Made by a program: the position numbers and the translations under genes | NCBI GenBank assembly: GCA_934552695.1 | Contig: CAKTER010000054.1 | Span: 1 to 9,191 of the forward strand | DNA length: 9,191 nucleotides | Direction of reading: 5' to 3' | From: an uncultured Eubacteriales bacterium | GTDB taxonomy: Bacteria; Bacillota; Clostridia; Lachnospirales; Anaerotignaceae | Shown here: piece after piece, positions 5,040 to 9,191 of the stretch | Layout of the letters: each line of letters starts with the position of its first letter | How positions within the stretch are numbered: the stretch's first letter is position 1 | Notes under the pieces: generated by a model | The model's database searches: none | Told to the model about the DNA's origin: nothing | Seen by the model: only the letters and a program-made list of their open reading frames with translations

Positions 5040-8000
5040 TTATTTGTTCTGATAAGCTTGATACAGCAGGGTCAAAATCTGAGCCCGGGTGCAGGTCATA
5101 TCCGGCCCAAACAAGCCGCCGCCTACCCCTGCGGTAATCTGCTTCGCCACAGCCCACTGTACGGCCTTGGCATACCAGATATCGGTAGCCACATCGCCAA
5201 AGCTCTGGCCGCCTTCCACCTCGCTGCCCAAAGCATGGAACAGGAAAGTCACCGCCTGCGCCCGGTTGCAGGTATCCTCCGGGCCAAAGGTAGTCACCGT
5301 GGTGCCGGACGTAATGCCGTTTTCCACCGCCCACAGCACCGCCGCATAGTAATACTGGTCGGCGCTCACATCGGTAAAGGGATTCTGGGTGGTCTTGGGC
5401 GCAGGGGACCCGGCAGCCCGCCACAGGAAGGTTACAATTTGCGCCCGGCTGCAAGGGGCATTGGGCCCAAACAGGCCGTTGCCCAGCCCGCCGGTAATGC
5501 CGTTTTCAACGGCCCAGGCCACCGCACGGTAGAAGTAATCCTTCTCGGTCACATCGGTAAAGGTTTCGCCGCTGCCAAAGGGCTTATCAGCGTCCTCGTT
5601 GGTCTTGCTCTGGACAAAGGCAGGCTGTACCGTTACCTTGCTGCTGGGCATGGTAAAGCTGTACTTGCCGTTACCCAAATCGGTCACCGGCAGGGCCTTG
5701 CCGTCTTCGTCCAAAACCTTCAGCCCCGCCAGCTCAAACCCTTCGTCGGGGGTTACCGTCAGCGTCACCTTGGTACCGGCCACCGCATTTTTAAAGTCGC
5801 CGCCAACCTTGCCGCCGGCAATGCCACTGGGGGTCGATACCGGGTAGGTGCGGGCCGCACTGGCCCCACCGCCGCCACCGCCACTGGGAATCACCGGGGC
5901 TTCTTTCGTCCAGTGGGCAAAAATCGTCGTATTTTCTTCAAATTCGTAGGTATCGGTAATCTGTACGCCGCCCTCGGCCTGGGTGAACCAGCCGTTAAAA
6001 ACATACCCGGACAGGGTAGGCTTGGGCAGATCGGTCAGCACCTGATCCACCGTCTGCAAAGCAGCCGCCTCGCACTCGCCGCCGTTGGCATCCAGCTGAA
6101 TGATCAGCTCGGGCATATGCAGCACCACTTCGCCCACGGGAATCTCCATGTCCGCCGTCGTGTTTTCAGCATCGGTCACCCGAACCTGAACGGTCGTTGC
6201 TGCGGCTTCTTCCGCCGGACGGGTGCCGCTGAGCTTCCCGTCGGGAGTGATGGTCAGCCAGGTGCTGTCGGGATCCACCAGGCTAAAGGTATAGGGGGCC
6301 TTGCCGTTTTTAGCGGCCTGGCTGACGTCGATGGCAGCCTTTAAGGCCTTGCCCACCCGGCCCTTGGGAACGGCATAGGCATCGTTATTTTCCATCATCA
6401 GCTGGGCAATGACCGCCCCCACCGTTGCCGTCATGTCTTTCTGCTGATTCTTCGAGTCGGTAACCCGGAAGGTCACGGTAGTAGCCGCCGCCGCATCGGC
6501 AGGACGGGTACCGGTCACAACGCCGGTGGTTTCGTTCACGCTCAGCCAATTGGGGCCGGAAACGCTGCTGTAAGTATAAGGTGCTTTGCCGCCGCTGGCC
6601 AGCCGGGACAGCCGGATGGAGGTAATGGCCTCACCGGAATGGCCCTCGGGGATGTTGGCAGCGCCGTCCGTGTTTTCAAAGTTCAGCGCCGGCCACTGGG
6701 TGAGAACCCGGTTCACATCAATGCTCATCGTGGTCGTAGCATTCAGGCTGTCAGTCACCTGAATCTTCAAAACCGAATCGGCAAAATACTTGTTGGGACG
6801 GGTACCGGTCACAACGCCGGTGTTTTCATCTACATTCAGCCAGACAGGGCCCTCTGTAATTTTATATTTGTAAGGGGCCCGACCACCAGCCACAAATTTA
6901 GATGCATCTATCGCCTCGATGGGTACGTTAATCAGGTCGGTCGGAATTTCTACATCATCGGGCACGTTGGCGGTCAAAGGCCCGGTGACCTCGCCTACCT
7001 GGATTGTAATTTCAGCCACATCGCCCACCGCATCGGTGCAGCGGATAGTAAATGTAGTCGCAGCCGCAGGAGTACGGGGCCGAGTCCCTCTCATTAAAGT
7101 ACCTTCCGTGTATTTATACGGATCAATATAAAGCCAACTGGGGGCATCCACCAACTCAAACTTGTAGGGCTCTACGCCCCCCGAAACAGTTTTGCTGATG
7201 ACAATATACTTAATACTGTCTCTCACACCACCAGAAGGAACATCTAATTCGCCGTTATTGGTATAAATCAGTTTGGTCACCGCACCGACGTTGATCCAAA
7301 TGCTCTTGGTCGTGGTGCCGTCGGTCACCGAAATTTTGGCCGTCATTTTTGCGGCAGGAACCGCCGGACGGGTACCGGTAATCTGGCCATCCTCAGAAAC
7401 TTCCAGCCAGTCGGGGCCATTCTCCAACTTAAAGGTGGCGGTTTTTCCATCGGCAATGGTAATAGCCCCCGTCAAATCGATAGGTGTAATGTCTTTCTCC
7501 GCCGGGCCGCCGGGAATGTCGTAGTCCGCACTATCCCGGAAGGTCAGTTTGGTATCCGAAGTGTATTTAAAGGTCTGCGTATAGCCGCTCTGGCTCGTAT
7601 AATACAAAGCTGCATTGTCGTCATTGGGATGCTGGACAGCCTTCGCTTCATCCGAGCAAATGGTATGGCCACCCTCAAACAAATACCCCACAACGGGCAG
7701 CAAATCACCAGACACCTCATCATTCGCATCGGCCGTCCGTTCCAGTGTAACGCTGCCGCCCTGGCTCAGGTCGATCACGTTAATGGGGCTTTCCTTCAGC
7801 GCAGCCATGGTCGAAGCCGTGCGGATAGGTGCCGCCTGAGCGCTGGAAGTGACAGCACCAAAGGTTTTCAGGTTAGCAATGGAACCGCCAGAGATGTTGA
7901 TACCATAGGTCGATTCATAATCCGAACCGTCGGCCGCACCGATGTCCAGCGCAGCCGTATTAGCATAGATGTCTACTTGGCTGTCCTGAATCAAAATACC

Positions 8001-9191
8001 GTTGTTTTCGCTGTAAATACCCCGGTCATAGGTATAGTCCCCAGTAGTACCTTCGTCCCCTATCGTCAGGATACTGTTTTGAATGATGATATCGGGTTCG
8101 TTATTGCCATGGTATCCCCCTTCGGTGTGCAGTCCAATGACCTCCCCGAAAGTCCACCTTCCCTTTGTCGAAGTTCCCATGGTTACCGTAGCATTGTCGA
8201 ATACAATCCGACCACCCTCCGGATATAAAGTAGTATAGGATTCCCGGGTAGAATCATCTGTTAAAGTCGATTGTCTGGCTACAATGCCGTACGTGCTGGA
8301 GTTGATAGTTAAGCTACAGTCTTTCACCTGTACCCAGCCACTGGTAGGCATAGTTTTGCGGTCGTAAGTCCACCACCCCTCACTGACAATACCCCAGGTG
8401 AATCGGTTATCGCACTGCTCACTGGTATGCAGAGCCTGAACGGTTTTCTCGCCACCGCTGAGGGAAACCATACCGGCTGTCGTGTGAATACCCCAGGCCC
8501 GACCAGTTCGGCCCTCGTCATCCTTCACTTCTGCTGTAACGTCCAGCTTTCCTTCACTGTCTACCGTAACACCATAACCGGCATAAATCCCTTTTGCCAC
8601 CGGATTATCCATTTTCGAGGAATCCACAATAACATGGATGTTCACGTTTGCCTTGTCGGTGATCGTAATACGATTACCGGCCAGGCCATAGGCATTAACG
8701 CTGGCATTATTCTCCGAGTTGGACTCTCCACTGCCATCCAAATTAATGGACAAGGAGCCGCTCCCCTCAATGACCAGCGGATTTACACCGTCATGGAATG
8801 GAAAGCCGGAATTGCTTTGAATTTTACCACGGGAAGACGTGGAAAGCCCCACCAGAGGGTTCCGATATCTTTGGCTTGTCTTCGACGACTGTCCCGACTG
8901 TGTGGCGGTAATGGTGTTATTATCCCCCACCAGTTCAACCGTCAACGTCTTCCCTTTGGGAGCGCCCACCTCGATCATCCCGCCGTTGTACCCGTTCAAG
9001 GTCAGGGTATTATCGGCGTAATAGATAACATAGCTATCGCCCTCTACATAGTCTTTGGGCTCTGTGCTTTCCTCGTTATCGGCCAGATATTGGCCGTCCT
9101 GCAGTTTCCGTATGGTTTTCCCATCCGCATTGTATATCTGAATAACCTGCGGCGGGTCAACATAGGCCATCGCCGTCCCCGGCAATAGCGC
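5040..9191 (-). CDS. SLH-anchored modular surface protein: beta-helix, five Ig-like repeats, InlB-type repeat, three SLH domains (5'-partial)
   Basis: The frame runs through the window edge. ALLPGTAMA followed by YVDPP looks like the end of a signal peptide with cleavage after AMA, so only a short N-terminal piece is missing and TTG 9185 is not the real start. Numbered from 9185, residues about 20-545 are strand-rich with recurring GIY, GIH or GIV turns and phrases such as IQDSQVDIYA, as in right-handed beta-helix proteins. Residues 547-1022 are five ~95-residue He_PIG-like Ig repeats, each with a WL...GTRP core. Residues 1025-1094 (LDANGG, GYVFNGWFTQ, IFAHWTK) are an InlB/Listeria-Bacteroides repeat. 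A Gly-rich linker and a further repeat ending TMPSSKVTVQPAF follow, then three SLH domains (1208-1381) opening with FTDV, FTDV and FGDV and carrying FGP motifs. SLH domains hold proteins to the Gram-positive cell wall. The long N-terminal part is exposed, presumably for adhesion or glycan contact; no catalytic site was recognised. Confidence 0.9.
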   Translation of the reverse strand, partial: ALLPGTAMAYVDPPQVIQIYNADGKTIRKLQDGQYLADNEESTEPKDYVEGDSYVIYYADNTLTLNGYNGGMIEVGAPKGKTLTVELVGDNNTITATQSGQSSKTSQRYRNPLVGLSTSSRGKIQSNSGFPFHDGVNPLVIEGSGSLSINLDGSGESNSENNASVNAYGLAGNRITITDKANVNIHVIVDSSKMDNPVAKGIYAGYGVTVDSEGKLDVTAEVKDDEGRTGRAWGIHTTAGMVSLSGGEKTVQALHTSEQCDNRFTWGIVSEGWWTYDRKTMPTSGWVQVKDCSLTINSSTYGIVARQSTLTDDSTRESYTTLYPEGGRIVFDNATVTMGTSTKGRWTFGEVIGLHTEGGYHGNNEPDIIIQNSILTIGDEGTTGDYTYDRGIYSENNGILIQDSQVDIYANTAALDIGAADGSDYESTYGINISGGSIANLKTFGAVTSSAQAAPIRTASTMAALKESPINVIDLSQGGSVTLERTADANDEVSGDLLPVVGYLFEGGHTICSDEAKAVQHPNDDNAALYYTSQSGYTQTFKYTSDTKLTFRDSADYDIPGGPAEKDITPIDLTGAITIADGKTATFKLENGPDWLEVSEDGQITGTRPAVPAAKMTAKISVTDGTTTKSIWINVGAVTKLIYTNNGELDVPSGGVRDSIKYIVISKTVSGGVEPYKFELVDAPSWLYIDPYKYTEGTLMRGTRPRTPAAATTFTIRCTDAVGDVAEITIQVGEVTGPLTANVPDDVEIPTDLINVPIEAIDASKFVAGGRAPYKYKITEGPVWLNVDENTGVVTGTRPNKYFADSVLKIQVTDSLNATTTMSIDVNRVLTQWPALNFENTDGAANIPEGHSGEAITSIRLSRLASGGKAPYTYSSVSGPNWLSVNETTGVVTGTRPADAAAATTVTFRVTDSKNQQKDMTATVGAVIAQLMMENNDAYAVPKGRVGKALKAAIDVSQAAKNGKAPYTFSLVDPDSTWLTITPDGKLSGTRPAEEAAATTVQVRVTDAENTTADMEIPVGEVVLHMPELIIQLDANGGECEAAALQTVDQVLTDLPKPTLSGYVFNGWFTQAEGGVQITDTYEFEENTTIFAHWTKEAPVIPSGGGGGGASAARTYPVSTPSGIAGGKVGGDFKNAVAGTKVTLTVTPDEGFELAGLKVLDEDGKALPVTDLGNGKYSFTMPSSKVTVQPAFVQSKTNEDADKPFGSGETFTDVTEKDYFYRAVAWAVENGITGGLGNGLFGPNAPCSRAQIVTFLWRAAGSPAPKTTQNPFTDVSADQYYYAAVLWAVENGITSGTTVTTFGPEDTCNRAQAVTFLFHALGSEVEGGQSFGDVATDIWYAKAVQWAVAKQITAGVGGGLFGPDMTCTRAQILTLLYQAYQNK
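6120..7547 (-). repeat. Five tandem Ig-like (He_PIG type) repeat units within the surface-protein gene
   Basis: Units of roughly 95 codons share PYxF/PYxY, WL, the signature GTRP (preceded by ITG, MR, VTG, VTG and LSG) and a closing VTD or CTD. Approximate units are 7547-7275, 7270-6985, 6985-6700, 6700-6405 and 6405-6120. Units 3 and 4 also share an identical 27-bp stretch (6502-6528 and 6796-6822) around the GTRP codons. The shared DNA points to recent duplication or conversion between these two units. Confidence 0.8.

Noticed and set aside
4908..6344. 478-codon plus-strand open frame opposite the SLH domain region
   Set aside because: It is antisense to clear SLH, InlB and Ig domains and starts without a ribosome-binding site.
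1..9191. CRISPR array or insertion-sequence ends
   Set aside because: No regularly spaced short repeats and no transposase or terminal inverted repeats were found.

Overview
The window looks like chromosomal DNA of a spore-forming, high-GC member of the Clostridia, probably Oscillospiraceae-like. The evidence is an OppA-type peptide-binding protein, a sporulation sigma-K fragment, a clostridial serine recombinase, a ZIP metal transporter, and a large surface protein with InlB-type and SLH repeats. The genus is an inference from gene style only.

Layout. 1-1764 (+): a 5'-incomplete reading frame that is a peptide ABC transporter binding protein from about residue 81 on, but whose first ~80 residues do not fit that family. 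It ends in a strong terminator (1776-1803). 1805-2905 (+): a serine recombinase whose catalytic domain is intact but whose C-terminal zinc-ribbon and coiled-coil part is absent. A sigma-E/sigma-K-like promoter box lies in front of it. 2855-3292 (-): an ADP-ribosylglycohydrolase remnant that has lost its middle. 3434-3805 (+): the C-terminal part of sigma-K, without its own start. 3921-3993 (+): tRNA-Ala(CGC) with its own promoter and terminator. 4035-4817 (-): a ZIP-family metal transporter with a clear promoter and a palindrome over the predicted transcription start. 5040-9191 (-): an SLH-anchored secreted protein made of a beta-helix, five Ig-like repeats, an InlB-type repeat and three SLH domains. 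Its signal peptide is cut by the window edge.

The most interesting signal is the pairing of a serine recombinase with a sigma-K gene whose homology begins at AATGA inside the codons of an Asn-Glu-Ile-Leu motif. This recalls the skin element of Bacillus subtilis and the sigK intervening element of Clostridioides difficile, in which a serine recombinase excises DNA from sigK in the mother cell. The left part of the window would then be the right end of such an element, 3430-3451 its attachment junction, and the N-terminal half of sigK would lie beyond the left edge.

A caution goes with this. Three reading frames in the first 3.3 kb carry missing or foreign pieces (OppA N-terminus, recombinase C-terminus, hydrolase middle), two of them joined at plausible microhomology. 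The region is either a decaying element or contains assembly joins. Stretches without genes are short: 3293-3429 shows no convincing signal; 3806-3920 holds a small hairpin and the tRNA promoter; 4818-5039 holds the ZIP promoter and operator and the terminator of the surface-protein gene.
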